Of a DNA stretch of 64,000 bases, positions 17,813 to 28,589 are shown piece by piece. The notes beneath the pieces are model-generated. The model saw only the letters and a list, made by a program, of their open reading frames with translations. It ran no database searches and had not been told where the DNA came from. The DNA lies in contig NZ_JANZKW010000001.1 of NCBI RefSeq assembly GCF_027257935.1, positions 806,001 to 870,000 on the forward strand, in the 5' to 3' direction. The translations under genes were made by a program, and so were the position numbers. Position 1 is the stretch's first letter. Each line of letters opens with the position of its first letter. The stretch is from Chitinimonas sp. BJYL2 (lineage in GTDB: Bacteria; Pseudomonadota; Gammaproteobacteria; Burkholderiales; Chitinimonadaceae).

Positions 17813-17937
17813 CGCAGCGGGGCTTTTCGTTGATTCGACCATAAGAAGCCCGATTCTACTTGAAGTCGCTGTTTCTACCAGCCGCCAAACACGCGGATCG
17901 CCTTGTATGATCGCGGCAATTGTCCGCAAACATCCCC

Positions 17938-20900
17938 ATGCTCCACCTCTACCAATCCAACCGCCTCGAAACCCTGGCCGAACTGCTGGCCGCCGTGCTG
18001 GCCCAGCCGCAGGAAGACCCGCTGGCCGGCGAGACGGTGATCGTGCAGGCCAAGGGTCTGGGGCGCTGGCTGACGCTGGATCTGGCGCGGCGCTTTGGGG
18101 TGTGCGCGAATGTGGCGTTTCCCTTGCCTGCCTCGTTTCTGTGGCGGCTGATCGAAACCGTGCTTGGCCCGCAACAGCGCCAGGGCGGCTTCAGCCCCGA
18201 TGCCTTGGCCTGGCGGCTGGATGTCGTGCTGCGCGATGCCCCGCCCGAGGCGCTGGCTGCGTATCTGGCCGGAGGTGATCCGCGCAAGCGCTGGCGACTC
18301 GCCACTCGGCTTGCGGATGTGTTCGACCAGTACCTCGTCTACCGCCCCGAATGGCTGGATCGCTGGGAGCACGGCGTGCGGGTGGGCCTGGGTCCCGACG
18401 AAGACTGGCAGGCCGCGCTATGGCAGCAACTGGCCAGCGAACGTGATTCGCCGCACCGGGCCGATCTGCTCAAACGGCTGCTGACTGCCTTGCGCAGCGA
18501 TGCGCCACTGGCCCTGCCCGAGCGCATCACCGTGTTTGGCGTCTCCAGCCTGCCACCGGCGGTAATCGAAGTATTGGCCGCGCTGGCCGAGCGCATCGAC
18601 GTGTGCCTGTTCATCCTCAACCCCTGTCGCGAAAGCTGGGGCGATTTGAGTCGCGCTGCCGTGCGCGAAGATGCCGCACCGGGCACCGGCGAGCGTTTGC
18701 TGGCCGCCTGGGGGCAGCAGGGCCGGGCCTTCTTTGACGCGCTGATCGAACGGTTGCCCGAAGCGCATCTGCTGTTCGACGACAGCGCTGCCCCACAACA
18801 ACCGCATCTGCTCGGCTGGCTGCAACACGACATCCTCAGTCTGCAACGCCCCGATACACCACGCCTGCTGGCGCTTGAGGACCGCAGCATCGAAGTCCAC
18901 GTCTGCCATGGCCGCCAGCGCCAGGCCGAAGCGCTCAAGGATGCGCTGCTGGCGCGCTTTGCGGCGGATGCGACGCTGACGCCTGCCGATGTGGTGGTGC
19001 TCTGCCCCGATATCGAAGCCTGGGCACCGCATATCGATGCGGTGTTTGGGCTGCGTGATGGTGAACCGCATGTGCCTTATGCACTGGCTGATCGTGGCGC
19101 ATTGGGCGCATCGCCCTTGCTGCTGGCGCTGATCGAACTGCTGCGCTGGCCCGAGCAGGACTGGGGCGCGGAAACCGTGGCCAACTTGCTGGCGGTGCCG
19201 GCCCTTGCGCGGCGCTTCGGCTTTACGCCCGATGATTTGCCGCTGCTGCGCGACTGGATTGCCGAGGCCGGCATCCGCCGTGGGTTCGATCAGGATGCCT
19301 TTGCCTGGCAGGCGGGCTTGGAGCGCTTGCTGGCGGGCGTCGTGCTGCCGCCCCAGACAGACAGCCTGCCTCTGTTTGCCCAGCGTGTCCCCGTGAGCGG
19401 ACTCGATCTGCGCTTCGCCAACCGCGTTGCCGGCCTGCATCGCTTGATCACCACCCTGGCCCGCTGGGCCAGCGTACTGGACAGCGCGCGCCCGCTGGCG
19501 GCCTGGGTAGCTTTGCTGCACGATTGGCTGCCGCAACTGTTCGATACCGACGAGGACGACGAAACCGCGCTTGAACCGCTCTACGCCGCGCTGACTGCCC
19601 TCGCGCAGCTTGCCCAGGCTGCGCGGCTCGACGGCCCGGCCGAACGCGCTGCAGTGGTCGACTGGCTCGAAGGCCGGCTCGCCGCACCGTCGGGTGCGGG
19701 CGGCTTTCTGACCGGCGGCGTGACCTTTGCGCAGCTGGTGCCGATGCGCTCGCTGCCCTTCCGCATCGTGGCCGTGCTGGGTCTGGACGAAGGCGCTTTC
19801 CCGCGCGACATGCCGCCCGACGGCTTCGACCTGATCGCGCGCCACCCGCTGCGTGGCGACCGCACACGCCGGCTCGACGACCGCTGGTTGTTCCTGGAAA
19901 CCGTGCTGGCCGCGCGCGATGCGCTCCTGCTGCTGCACACCGGCCGCGATGCGCGCACCGACGAACCGATTCCGCCCTCGACCGTGATTGCCGATCTGCT
20001 CGATGCCGTGCGCAGCGGCTGGGAAACGGCCGATGGCAGCGATGCCGGCAAGGCGCTGCTGGTGCAGCACCCGCTGCAACCGTTCTCGCCGCAACGCTTC
20101 GCACCGGGCCGGCCGCCCAGCTTTGCCGCGCGCTGGGCCGCACTGGCCGAACAGATCGGCCGTGGCACGGGCGAGACCGTACCGCTGCTGAGTGCACCGC
20201 TGAACCTGCCACTGCCAAACGACTGCACGCTCGATGAGCTGCTCGCCTACAGCCGCGACCCGGGCGGCTGGCTGCTGCGCGCCTGCGGTATCCGCTTCGA
20301 ACGCGTGGAAGCGCTGCTCGACGAGCGCGAACCGTTCGTGCTTGAACGCGATGCGAGCGACGCGCTGCTAGGCCTGGCCGGCGACCGCGCCGATGATGCC
20401 GCCACGCTGCAAGCACTGGGCCACGGTGCCGCCCTGCTGCCCGAAGGCGGACTCGGCAACACCTGGGCCGCGCGGCAGGCCACGGCTTTTGCCCCCGCCG
20501 TTGCCGCCTGGCGTGAGGTGGCCGACGCACAAGACAGCCTTACCTTCAGCCTGACCCTGCCACTCAGCGCCGCCCAGACCGGCCGGACGGCCACCGACAT
20601 GGTGCTCTCGGGCAGGCTGCATGGCCTGCATGCCGAGGGACAAGTGATCCGCCACACCGGCCAGATCAACGACACCAGCCGCATCGCCGCCTGGCTGCGA
20701 CACCTGTGCCTGTGCGCCAGCGCGCCGGCTGGCGTGGCGCTGCAAACCCGGCTGATCGGCCTCGATGGCGAGCGCCGCTACGGCGCGGTCGATGCGCCCC
20801 TCACCCACCTCGCCCACTGGCTGGCGCTGTGGGCGCAGGCCCATCACCAAGCCGCGCCCTGGTGGCCGCGCACCAGTCTGGCCTGGGCCGAAGTGGCCGC

Positions 20901-21147
20901 GAAACCACGCAAAGCCACCAAAGACAAACCCGAAGAGCATCCCGAGGCCTTGCTCGCGCGCGCCGACGACGCCGCATACAAACGCTGGATCGACCAGACC
21001 ATTCGTGCTGGCGAAACCCGCAAGGGCGAAGGCGGCTACAGCAGCAACTACGCGCTATGGCGCGGCGTGCTGCCGCTCGATACCCCGTTCCGCGATTGGG
21101 CAAGCACACTGTTGCTGCCGCTGCTGGCGCACGAGGAGGCACCGTGA
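17938..21147 (+). CDS. recC: Exodeoxyribonuclease V, gamma subunit
   Basis: RecC (1069 residues; E. coli 1122) is the inactive-helicase subunit of RecBCD that splits the duplex and recognises Chi. The N-terminus [17 protein letters not shown] and the following [36 protein letters not shown] match the family opening. [20 protein letters not shown] is the degenerate helicase-type segment in the middle. I chose the ATG at 17938 because the family N-terminus starts there; a TTG 18 nt upstream is possible. The stop overlaps the recB start. Confidence 0.95.
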   Translation: MLHLYQSNRLETLAELLAAVLAQPQEDPLAGETVIVQAKGLGRWLTLDLARRFGVCANVAFPLPASFLWRLIETVLGPQQRQGGFSPDALAWRLDVVLRDAPPEALAAYLAGGDPRKRWRLATRLADVFDQYLVYRPEWLDRWEHGVRVGLGPDEDWQAALWQQLASERDSPHRADLLKRLLTALRSDAPLALPERITVFGVSSLPPAVIEVLAALAERIDVCLFILNPCRESWGDLSRAAVREDAAPGTGERLLAAWGQQGRAFFDALIERLPEAHLLFDDSAAPQQPHLLGWLQHDILSLQRPDTPRLLALEDRSIEVHVCHGRQRQAEALKDALLARFAADATLTPADVVVLCPDIEAWAPHIDAVFGLRDGEPHVPYALADRGALGASPLLLALIELLRWPEQDWGAETVANLLAVPALARRFGFTPDDLPLLRDWIAEAGIRRGFDQDAFAWQAGLERLLAGVVLPPQTDSLPLFAQRVPVSGLDLRFANRVAGLHRLITTLARWASVLDSARPLAAWVALLHDWLPQLFDTDEDDETALEPLYAALTALAQLAQAARLDGPAERAAVVDWLEGRLAAPSGAGGFLTGGVTFAQLVPMRSLPFRIVAVLGLDEGAFPRDMPPDGFDLIARHPLRGDRTRRLDDRWLFLETVLAARDALLLLHTGRDARTDEPIPPSTVIADLLDAVRSGWETADGSDAGKALLVQHPLQPFSPQRFAPGRPPSFAARWAALAEQIGRGTGETVPLLSAPLNLPLPNDCTLDELLAYSRDPGGWLLRACGIRFERVEALLDEREPFVLERDASDALLGLAGDRADDAATLQALGHGAALLPEGGLGNTWAARQATAFAPAVAAWREVADAQDSLTFSLTLPLSAAQTGRTATDMVLSGRLHGLHAEGQVIRHTGQINDTSRIAAWLRHLCLCASAPAGVALQTRLIGLDGERRYGAVDAPLTHLAHWLALWAQAHHQAAPWWPRTSLAWAEVAAKPRKATKDKPEEHPEALLARADDAAYKRWIDQTIRAGETRKGEGGYSSNYALWRGVLPLDTPFRDWASTLLLPLLAHEEAP

Positions 21148-24100
21148 GCTTCGACCTCCTCACCGCAAGGCTAAACGGCCTGCAACTGATCGAAGCCAGT
21201 GCCGGCACCGGCAAGACCTGGACGATTGCCGCGCTGTACCTGCGCCTGGTGCTCGAAGCGCGGCTCACGCCCGAGCAGATACTCGTGGTCACCTTCACCC
21301 GCGCCGCCACCAGCGAGCTGCGCGGCCGAATCCGTGCACGGCTGGCCGAACTGGCCGACGCACTCGATGGCCGCCCGGCCGATGCGCTATGTGCAGCGTT
21401 GATTGCCGATCTGTCTGCCGAGGCACGCGCCGATGCCCGCCAGCGCCTGCGCGCCGCCGTATCGGGCTTTGACGCAGCCGCCATCTATACCATCCACGGA
21501 TTCTGCCAGCGCGCGCTCGGCGAGCATGCGCTGCTGGCCGGTCTGGAACTGGGCAGCGAGCTGATCACCGACGATGCCGATCTGCTGCAATCCGCCTTCG
21601 ACCAAGCCTACAAACAGCTACTCGCCAGCGCCGATGCCGGCCTGCTCGACTGGCTGGTGCGCCGTGGCGAAACGCCCGATAGCTGGTGCAAGGCACTGTC
21701 GCCCTATCTGGGTCAGCCCTGGCTGCAGATCGTCGCACCCGAGGCCGGTGCCGTCAGCGCCGCCCAAACGGGTTTCGACGCCGCCTTCGCCGCGGCGCAA
21801 TCGCAATGGCAAACCGATGCGCTCGATGACTTGCGCGCGCGCATCGCCGCCAAGCACTTCAACGGCCAGAAGGTGCGCAGCGACTGGGTGGAAACCAGCC
21901 TGGGCCGCTGGCAGCGCTGGCTGGCCGGGCCCAGCACCATCGAGCCGCCCGACAAGTACGACGAGAAATCCCTGCGCCGCGTCGGCATGGCACAGCTGAA
22001 CGAAGCGCTCAAGACCCCAGCCGATCTACCGCCGCTGTGGCAAGCGCTCGACACCCTGCTCGATGCCCGTACGCAGCTGCTCGCCCTGCGCCAGGCGCAG
22101 ATCGCCGCCCTGCAAGCGCAGGTGCTGCGCGAAGTCGGCACCACGCTGGCCGCCGGCAAGCAACGCCGTGGCGTGATGAGCTTCAACGACCTGCTGCTGA
22201 GCCTGGCTGCTGCGCTCAACGGCGAACACGGCCCAGCGCTGGCTAGCAAGCTCGGCGAGCGTTACCGCGCCGCACTGATCGACGAGTTCCAGGACACCGA
22301 TCCGCTGCAGTTCACCGTGTTCGAGCGCATCTTCGTCGATCAGGCCGCGCCGACCTTTCTGGTGGGCGACCCCAAGCAGGCGATCTATTCGTTCCGCGGC
22401 GCCGATCTGTACGCCTATCTCGACGCACGCGAACGCGCCGATGCGCGCCACACGCTGGGCACCAACCACCGCTCCACGCCGGAGCTGGTGGCGGGCGTGC
22501 GCCAGCTGTTCAGGATGGCCGATGCGCCGTTCCTGCTCGATGCGCTCGACTACCCCGAAGTCGGTGCGCACGACGACAAGCCGCGACTCTGCATTGATGC
22601 GCGGCCTTTGGCCGGCCTGAGCTGGCAGTGGCTGCACGAGGGTGGCGCCGCAGGCGCCGGGCACCCCGTGGCGTCCTCCTTGCGGGGGCTGCATGATGGT
22701 GAGGGCACCGACACCCTCAGCAAAGAAGCCGGCCTGCACGCCGCCTGCGCCCATACGGCACGCACGATCGCCACCCTGCTGACCCTGGGCCGGGCTGGCC
22801 GCGCCACGCTGGGCGAGCGCCATGTGGCCGCCGGCGATATCGCCGTACTCGGCACCAGCCACCGCCAGCTCAACACGCTGCAACAGGCACTGGGCGCACT
22901 CGGCGTACCCAGTGTGCGCATCGGCCAGGACAGCATCTTTGCCACCGAAGAAGCCGGCGCACTGCTGCAAGTGCTGCTGGCCATGGCCAACCCGGTGGAC
23001 CGCAGCGTGCGCGCCGCGCTGGCCACGCATCTGTGCGGCTTTGATGCCGCCACCCTGCTGACGCTGGCCGACGACGACAGCGCCTGGGAACCGCAGCTCG
23101 CACTGTTCCGCCGCTGGCAGCAGCAATGGCAGCAACGCGGCCCGTTGGCGGCGCTGGAGAGCTGGCTGCTCGATACCGGCGTGGCCGAACGGCTGGCCGG
23201 CTGGCGCGATGGCGAACGGCGACTGGCCAATCTGCTGCAACTGTTCGAACTGGTCGAACAAGCCGCGCGCGAACATCTGGGCGCCAGCGCGCTGATCGCC
23301 TGGCTGCGCCGCGCGCTGGCCGGTGGCCACAAGGATGCCGATGCCGAGCTGCTACGGCTGGAAAGCGACGCCGCGCGGGTGCGCCTGGTCACTATCCATG
23401 CGTCCAAGGGCCTGCAATACCCGATCGTCTTCTGTCCCTTTGTCTGGGACGGGCAGGATGGCGACGCGCTGCTCGACGCGGCGGATTTGGTCAACGACAC
23501 CACCCTCGCCGTCGCGCACGAAAACCACACGGCCGTGCTCGATTTCGGTTCACCGCAACGGCCCATGCGGCTGGCGCAGGCACGCCGCGAGCGCGTGTCC
23601 GAAAAGCTGCGCCTGCTGTATGTAGCGCTCACGCGCGCCGAATCGCAGCTGTGTCTGGGCTGGGGCGGTATCAGCCAGGCAGAGCGCTCGGCGCTGGGCT
23701 GGTTGCTGGGCGGCGGTGAGCAGGCCCAACGCGAACCGGCCGACTGGCATGCGCATGTCGATGCGCTGCTGAACCAGCACCCCGAACAAATGGGCTGGCT
23801 GGACCTGCCCACACCTGACGTTGCCGCCGACGCACAGCCCGCCGCGCCCGTCATCACACTGGCGAAACTAAACCGGACCTTGCGCTGGCACTGGCAGATG
23901 AACAGCTTTTCCAGCCTGACTGCCAATGCCCACGACGAACAGCCCGATCACGACCGCCGCAGCGTGGTGCCGCTGGCCGATATCGTCAGCCTGCCGTATC
24001 AGGACATCGCCAGCTTCCCCGCCGGCGCGCGCGCCGGGGTGATGCTGCACGCGCTGTTCGAAACCTGGGACTTTGCCCGCGACGACCACGCCGCGCTGGT

Positions 24101-24746
24101 GCAACACAGCGAACAGACGCTGGCCGCGCATGGCTTTGATACCGGCTGGGCGGCTTGCGTGGCGCGCATGGTGCAGACCACGCTGGCCGTGCCGATCACA
24201 CCTGCGGGCGACCGCTTGTTTGGCGTGACGCCGGCGCAAAAACGCGTGGAGCTGGAATTCACCTTCGGTCTGCGCCCGTTTGCCTGGTCGCGGCTCGCGG
24301 CCTTGCTGGCCGACCCGGCCCATGGCCTGCCGCGCGAGTTTGCCGATGCGGCTGCACGACTCGACAGCCATGTTGGCAGCGGTTACCTCAAGGGCTTCAT
24401 CGATCTGGCCTGCGAGCTCGATGGCCGCTACTGGATCATCGATTACAAATCCAACAAGCTCGGCTACAGCACGGCCAACTACACGATGGACGCCATCACC
24501 ACCGAGATGGCCAACGCCCATTACTACCTGCAAGCGCTGATCTACTGCGTGGCACTGCACCGCTACCTCAAGTGGCGACGACCCGGCTATGTGTACGAGC
24601 AGCATTTTGGCGGTGCCAGTTACCTGTTCCTGCGTGGCTTGGAGGCCGCCATGCCCGGCCAGGGTGTGTGGGCCTATGCACCGCCACTCGCGCTGATCGA
24701 GGCGCTGGAAACCCTGCTCGATGGAGGCGGCGCCCATGCAGGCTGA
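21144..24746 (+). CDS. recB: Exodeoxyribonuclease V, beta subunit (helicase-nuclease)
   Basis: RecB (1200 residues) is the 3'-5' helicase and nuclease of RecBCD. Walker A is ASAGTGKT near residue 20; the Walker B/DExx box is LIDEFQDTDPLQF (about 375). The C-terminal nuclease carries GFIDLACELDGRYWIIDYKSNK, with the catalytic Asp and Lys near residue 1100. The start is a GTG at 21144 overlapping the recC stop as GTGA, preceded by a strong GAGGAGG, so translation is coupled. A Gly/Ala-rich stretch near residues 500-525 looks like an extra loop. Confidence 0.96.
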   Translation: MSFDLLTARLNGLQLIEASAGTGKTWTIAALYLRLVLEARLTPEQILVVTFTRAATSELRGRIRARLAELADALDGRPADALCAALIADLSAEARADARQRLRAAVSGFDAAAIYTIHGFCQRALGEHALLAGLELGSELITDDADLLQSAFDQAYKQLLASADAGLLDWLVRRGETPDSWCKALSPYLGQPWLQIVAPEAGAVSAAQTGFDAAFAAAQSQWQTDALDDLRARIAAKHFNGQKVRSDWVETSLGRWQRWLAGPSTIEPPDKYDEKSLRRVGMAQLNEALKTPADLPPLWQALDTLLDARTQLLALRQAQIAALQAQVLREVGTTLAAGKQRRGVMSFNDLLLSLAAALNGEHGPALASKLGERYRAALIDEFQDTDPLQFTVFERIFVDQAAPTFLVGDPKQAIYSFRGADLYAYLDARERADARHTLGTNHRSTPELVAGVRQLFRMADAPFLLDALDYPEVGAHDDKPRLCIDARPLAGLSWQWLHEGGAAGAGHPVASSLRGLHDGEGTDTLSKEAGLHAACAHTARTIATLLTLGRAGRATLGERHVAAGDIAVLGTSHRQLNTLQQALGALGVPSVRIGQDSIFATEEAGALLQVLLAMANPVDRSVRAALATHLCGFDAATLLTLADDDSAWEPQLALFRRWQQQWQQRGPLAALESWLLDTGVAERLAGWRDGERRLANLLQLFELVEQAAREHLGASALIAWLRRALAGGHKDADAELLRLESDAARVRLVTIHASKGLQYPIVFCPFVWDGQDGDALLDAADLVNDTTLAVAHENHTAVLDFGSPQRPMRLAQARRERVSEKLRLLYVALTRAESQLCLGWGGISQAERSALGWLLGGGEQAQREPADWHAHVDALLNQHPEQMGWLDLPTPDVAADAQPAAPVITLAKLNRTLRWHWQMNSFSSLTANAHDEQPDHDRRSVVPLADIVSLPYQDIASFPAGARAGVMLHALFETWDFARDDHAALVQHSEQTLAAHGFDTGWAACVARMVQTTLAVPITPAGDRLFGVTPAQKRVELEFTFGLRPFAWSRLAALLADPAHGLPREFADAAARLDSHVGSGYLKGFIDLACELDGRYWIIDYKSNKLGYSTANYTMDAITTEMANAHYYLQALIYCVALHRYLKWRRPGYVYEQHFGGASYLFLRGLEAAMPGQGVWAYAPPLALIEALETLLDGGGAHAG

Positions 24747-26502
24747 ACTGCTGTCACCGCTGGCCGCCAGCCTGGGCGACTGGCTGGCGCGCGCCTTCCC
24801 CAACGCCGCGCCCTCGGCACTGGCCGCCGCCACGCTCTGCGCCAGCCGCGCGGGCGAAGGCCATGTCTGCATCCGGCTGGATGCCGAAACCGGCAAGCAG
24901 TGGGCTAGTGTGCTGCTGCCAGCGCTCGACGAGTGGCTTGCCGCACTCGACGCCAGCGGCTTTGTCGGCAAGGCCGGCGACTTCACCCCGCTGATTCGTG
25001 AAGGCACGCGCCTGTATCTGGGCCGCTTGTGGGCCGATGAAGTCACGCTGGCCGAGCAGCTGCGCATTCGCGCCCAGCCCATCGGCGACGCCAAGTGGCC
25101 GCAGCAGGTACGCACCTCGCTCGACCCGCTGTTTGCCGGCACAACTAGCGACGACGGTCAGCGCAAAGCCGCTGCCACCGCGCTGCTCAACCGCATCGCC
25201 CTGATTTCCGGCGGTCCCGGCACGGGCAAGACGACGACGGTCGCCAAGGTACTGGCCGCAATGGTCGCGCTGGAACCCGACAGCCGCATCCGCCTGGCCG
25301 CCCCCACCGGTAAAGCCGCCGCACGCATGCTTGAGGCACTCAACGGTGCCAAAGCGAAGCTGGGCCTCGATCTGGTCACCCTGGCCGCCCTGCCCGATAC
25401 CGCCATCACCCTGCACCGGCTGCTGGGCTTCCGCCCCGACAGCGCGATACCGCGCCACCACGCCGACAACCCGCTGGCGCTCGATGCGCTGGTCGTGGAC
25501 GAAGCCTCGATGATCGACCTGGCCCTGCTGCGCGCCTTGCTCGACGCCCTGCCCGCGCATGCTCGCTTGATTCTGCTAGGCGACAAGGATCAGCTCGATG
25601 CGGTGGAAGCCGGTAGCGCGTTTGCCGAGTTGGTGGGTTTGGCGGGCTTGAGTGCCGAGGGTGCGACGCGACTCGGGATCGCCACCGGTGCAACCGTCAC
25701 GCCATCGGCCACAGCCACAGCAAGCAAGGCCAACTTTGGCGACGCCGTCGCCATGCTCACCGTCAGCCACCGCTTCCACGCCGACAGCGGCATCGGCGCA
25801 CTCGCCCGCCACGCCAACCAAGGCGATGTACCCAGCGCGCTCGCCTTGCTGCAAGCCGACAGCCACGCTGATCTGCACTGGCACGCCGGGCGCGTCGCCG
25901 AATGGCAGGGCAAGCTGCTCGCCACGCTAGCCAGCCAGCTGGCACCGTATCGCGCCGCCATCGAAGCGCAGGATATCGCGGCCGCCTGGGCAGGATTCGA
26001 CCAGCTGCGCCTGCTGTGCGCGCTGCGCGAAGGCCCCGCCGGCGTGAACACCCTCAACACCCTGATCGAAACCCGATTGTGGCGCGCCGACCCGCGCCGC
26101 CAGCCCTGGTATGCGGGACGCCCCGTCATCATCCGCAGCAACGACGCTGCCACGGGCCTGGCCAACGGCGATATCGGCCTGACCCTGAGCACAGAAGATG
26201 GCCTGCGCGTCCATTTCCCGCAGCAAGGCGGCTGGCGCGCACTGGCCCCGGCACGCCTGCCGGCCCACGACACCGCGTTTGCGCTGACCGTGCACCAATC
26301 GCAAGGCTCGGAATTCCGCGAAGCCTGGCTGCTGCTGCCCGACGACGATGCCGCCGTACTCAGCCGCGCGCTGGTCTACACGGCCATCACGCGGGCACGC
26401 GAGCGATTTGTGTTGTGGGGATCGGGCACCACCTTGGCCGCCGCGATTGCCCGCGAGAACCGGCGTGAGAGCGGGCTCGCCGAACGTTTGCAGGTCTCCT
26501 GA
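24736..26502 (+). CDS. recD: Exodeoxyribonuclease V, alpha subunit (5'-3' helicase)
   Basis: RecD (588 residues) is the second motor of RecBCD. Walker A is SGGPGTGKTTTVAKV (about 158-172), Walker B VVDEASMIDLALL (about 252-264), followed by LLGDKDQLDAVEAGSAF and the UvrD-like C-terminal AFALTVHQSQGSEF and VYTAITRARERFVLWG. I chose the ATG at 24736 because GGAGG lies 8 nt upstream; it overlaps the end of recB by 11 nt. An ATG at 24721 is the alternative. Unlike E. coli, no ptrA lies within the recC-recB-recD operon. Confidence 0.96.
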   Translation: MQAELLSPLAASLGDWLARAFPNAAPSALAAATLCASRAGEGHVCIRLDAETGKQWASVLLPALDEWLAALDASGFVGKAGDFTPLIREGTRLYLGRLWADEVTLAEQLRIRAQPIGDAKWPQQVRTSLDPLFAGTTSDDGQRKAAATALLNRIALISGGPGTGKTTTVAKVLAAMVALEPDSRIRLAAPTGKAAARMLEALNGAKAKLGLDLVTLAALPDTAITLHRLLGFRPDSAIPRHHADNPLALDALVVDEASMIDLALLRALLDALPAHARLILLGDKDQLDAVEAGSAFAELVGLAGLSAEGATRLGIATGATVTPSATATASKANFGDAVAMLTVSHRFHADSGIGALARHANQGDVPSALALLQADSHADLHWHAGRVAEWQGKLLATLASQLAPYRAAIEAQDIAAAWAGFDQLRLLCALREGPAGVNTLNTLIETRLWRADPRRQPWYAGRPVIIRSNDAATGLANGDIGLTLSTEDGLRVHFPQQGGWRALAPARLPAHDTAFALTVHQSQGSEFREAWLLLPDDDAAVLSRALVYTAITRARERFVLWGSGTTLAAAIARENRRESGLAERLQVS

Positions 26503-26514
26503 CAGGCGGGCGGT

Positions 26515-27030
26515 CTATACCCGCCGTGTCAGCCGCACCATGGCGGTGCCGGTTGTCGCATGCGGATGGGTTTCGGTGACCGCATAGCCAAAACGCGCAT
26601 ACAGTGCGATCAGCCCGTGATTCGTCGCCGATGTCCAGGTCGCCAGTTCGGGTACGTGCTGGCTCAGCAACCAGTCCTCGCCAGCCCCTAGCAAAGCGCT
26701 GGCAATACCGCCGCGGCGGTGCTCTGGCGCCACATAGCTGGTCGAGAACAAACCATGGTGCCCCGCCTCCCCGGCTTGTTCAACGCGCACAATCGTATGG
26801 CCCGCGATCTGCCCATCGGGTAACTCGGCCAGCAGCACCTGCGCCGCTTGGGCCCGGCCATCCAGATGGAAACGCACACGATCCTGCAACCAGTCGAGGC
26901 TGTACATCGCCGTACCGGCCGCTTCACCTTCCACCTCGATCAACGTGGCGCGCATGCGCGCAGCGACGAGGGTGATTTCGATGTCGCTGGCCGGGTTGAT
27001 CGGACGGATGCGGATGGCGGCGGGGCTCAT
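26515..27030 (-). CDS. GNAT-family N-acetyltransferase
   Basis: The 171-residue protein has a GNAT fold. The acetyl-CoA pyrophosphate loop lies in STSYVAPEHRRGGIASALL (R/Q-x-x-G-x-G/A type), preceded by VLLAELPDGQIAGHTIVRV and followed by LATWTSATNHGLIALYARFGYAV, the motif B Asn/Tyr region. The acceptor substrate is unknown. The start overlaps the stop of the gene upstream by ATGA, so it is translated with the methyltransferase-like protein. It converges on recD with only 12 bp between the stops. Confidence 0.85.
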   Translation of the reverse strand: MSPAAIRIRPINPASDIEITLVAARMRATLIEVEGEAAGTAMYSLDWLQDRVRFHLDGRAQAAQVLLAELPDGQIAGHTIVRVEQAGEAGHHGLFSTSYVAPEHRRGGIASALLGAGEDWLLSQHVPELATWTSATNHGLIALYARFGYAVTETHPHATTGTAMVRLTRRV

Positions 27031-27986
27031 TGACCGGCGCCTTCGGCAACGCGTCGCTCGAACACCCACACCATCGCCCCCAAGCCCGGTGGCAGCACCA
27101 GCCGGGCGAGGTCCTCACGCGCCTGCATGTCGAACAGGGTCTGGCTGCGGTAGTCGGCCCAGTTGCCGGTCATGAACTGCGAGCGGCTGCCGATCACGAT
27201 ATAGGTCTGCACGCTGCGGGTGCGGAATACCTGGCGCTCGAAGCGGTTGTTGGCCGGGGGCCAGCAGCAGATCGCGACTTCGGGTTGCTGTTGGCGCAGC
27301 GCGTCGACGGCATCGAGGCGCGCCACGTCGTCCGATGGATGCGTTTGTGCCGACCAGCTGCCATCGTCGCTGGCGCGGACATCCACGCCGGCTGCGCGCA
27401 GAAAGCGGCTCAATGTGCCATCGCCAGCTGCCAGCTCGCTGCATGTGCGCGTGCCGATGATCTGCGCCAGCGCGGCAATCAGTTCGCGGCTGAAAAAGCA
27501 GTAGATGCCGCGCTTTTCCACCAGCGGCATCAAAAGGCGCTTTTGCGTGATCAGCGGCCAGACCAGATGAAAGACGCGCAGGCCTACCGGTTTGCGCTTG
27601 AGGCCGCCCGCAAACAGCAGACGCTGGAGCACAAAGCCGTTGTAGAAATTGAAGCGGGCCTTGCCAGAATGGACGCCCGTGGCAGAGGCAAAGGCGTACT
27701 GGCGTATCGCCAGATCAGTCATGCGCTGGCGTACCTGCTGCTGTACCAGGGCCGCAAAGGCGCGGCCGTCGCGCTCGCCGCTGAGGAAGTTGGGGGCGGC
27801 CTGTAAACGGGCCGCAGCCCGCTCAGCCACAGCCTTGAGTTCAGCAGGGTCGCGGCGTTCGAACACGCCGGCGAGTTCCTGCTGCACCTGCGCCCAATCG
27901 TCGGGACAGGCTTCACACAGCGCGACCAGGCCCGGCTTGCTTGCAAGCCAAGCCAACAGGTCCGAGGCGGTGTGGTGGTGACTCAT
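27027..27986 (-). CDS. SAM-methyltransferase-like protein of unknown substrate
   Basis: The 319-residue protein has a C-terminal Rossmann-like region with a motif I of the type CSELAAGDGTLSRFLRAAG (about 181-199), then ASDDGSW, an acidic loop where the cofactor ribose could bind, and VAICCWPPANN. The N-terminal half is helical and charged, with YCFFSRELIAAL preceding motif I. I do not recognise the exact family, and methyltransferase activity is inferred. ATGA overlaps link it to genes on both sides. Confidence 0.65.
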   Translation of the reverse strand: MSHHHTASDLLAWLASKPGLVALCEACPDDWAQVQQELAGVFERRDPAELKAVAERAAARLQAAPNFLSGERDGRAFAALVQQQVRQRMTDLAIRQYAFASATGVHSGKARFNFYNGFVLQRLLFAGGLKRKPVGLRVFHLVWPLITQKRLLMPLVEKRGIYCFFSRELIAALAQIIGTRTCSELAAGDGTLSRFLRAAGVDVRASDDGSWSAQTHPSDDVARLDAVDALRQQQPEVAICCWPPANNRFERQVFRTRSVQTYIVIGSRSQFMTGNWADYRSQTLFDMQAREDLARLVLPPGLGAMVWVFERRVAEGAGQ

Positions 27987-28570
27987 GGCTTGTCGGTACA
28001 GCCCTCCGTCACAGGCTCGCTGATGCGGAAGTAGTGAGAGAAATCACCGTTGCGCTCCTCCAGGGTGAAGGCATCTTCACTGGAAGAGGGGCGCATCTTG
28101 TTGATGTCGAGCGGCCACACCACGGTGGATGCCGGCATCCAGACAAACTTGTTCTCGAACACGCTCCAATTGCCGCTGAAAGTGTCGCCGCCGATTTCCT
28201 TGCCGATCGGCCAGGCTTTGAACTTGCCACCGGGTGCCAGGCGGATCAGGAAGCTGTGGTGCTTGCGCACCATGATCCAGTCGCCCTGATAACGGCAAGG
28301 CGCGATCGGCATGGCCGCCAGAATACGCAACACTTCATCGGCCTCGGCGCTGCCCGCCCAGCCGGTTTCCTTGGCGACACACGAAGCCATCTGTTGCGCC
28401 ACCTGCATGCCGTTGTCGCCCATCTCCATGGCTTGCAGACTGGCACGGATGCGGCACATGTTCTCCTGCCGGCCCGACTGAACAAAAATGTTGAGCGCGA
28501 CAACCATGACAAAACCGAGCACGACCGTGCCCGCAATGATGAACGGCTTGGGTACGGCAATAATGGACAT
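27983..28570 (-). CDS. Uncharacterised single-pass membrane protein
   Basis: The 195-residue protein has one N-terminal transmembrane segment (about residues 9-29) with the rest probably periplasmic. The soluble part contains four cysteines (near 39, 64, 92 and 191) that could form disulfides, and many Trp/Phe residues. I do not recognise a family. Its stop overlaps the start of the methyltransferase-like gene by 4 nt, so the two and the GNAT gene are likely one transcript. Confidence 0.7.
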   Translation of the reverse strand: MSIIAVPKPFIIAGTVVLGFVMVVALNIFVQSGRQENMCRIRASLQAMEMGDNGMQVAQQMASCVAKETGWAGSAEADEVLRILAAMPIAPCRYQGDWIMVRKHHSFLIRLAPGGKFKAWPIGKEIGGDTFSGNWSVFENKFVWMPASTVVWPLDINKMRPSSSEDAFTLEERNGDFSHYFRISEPVTEGCTDKP

Positions 28571-28589
28571 GCCCGGTCTCCCGACGGGG

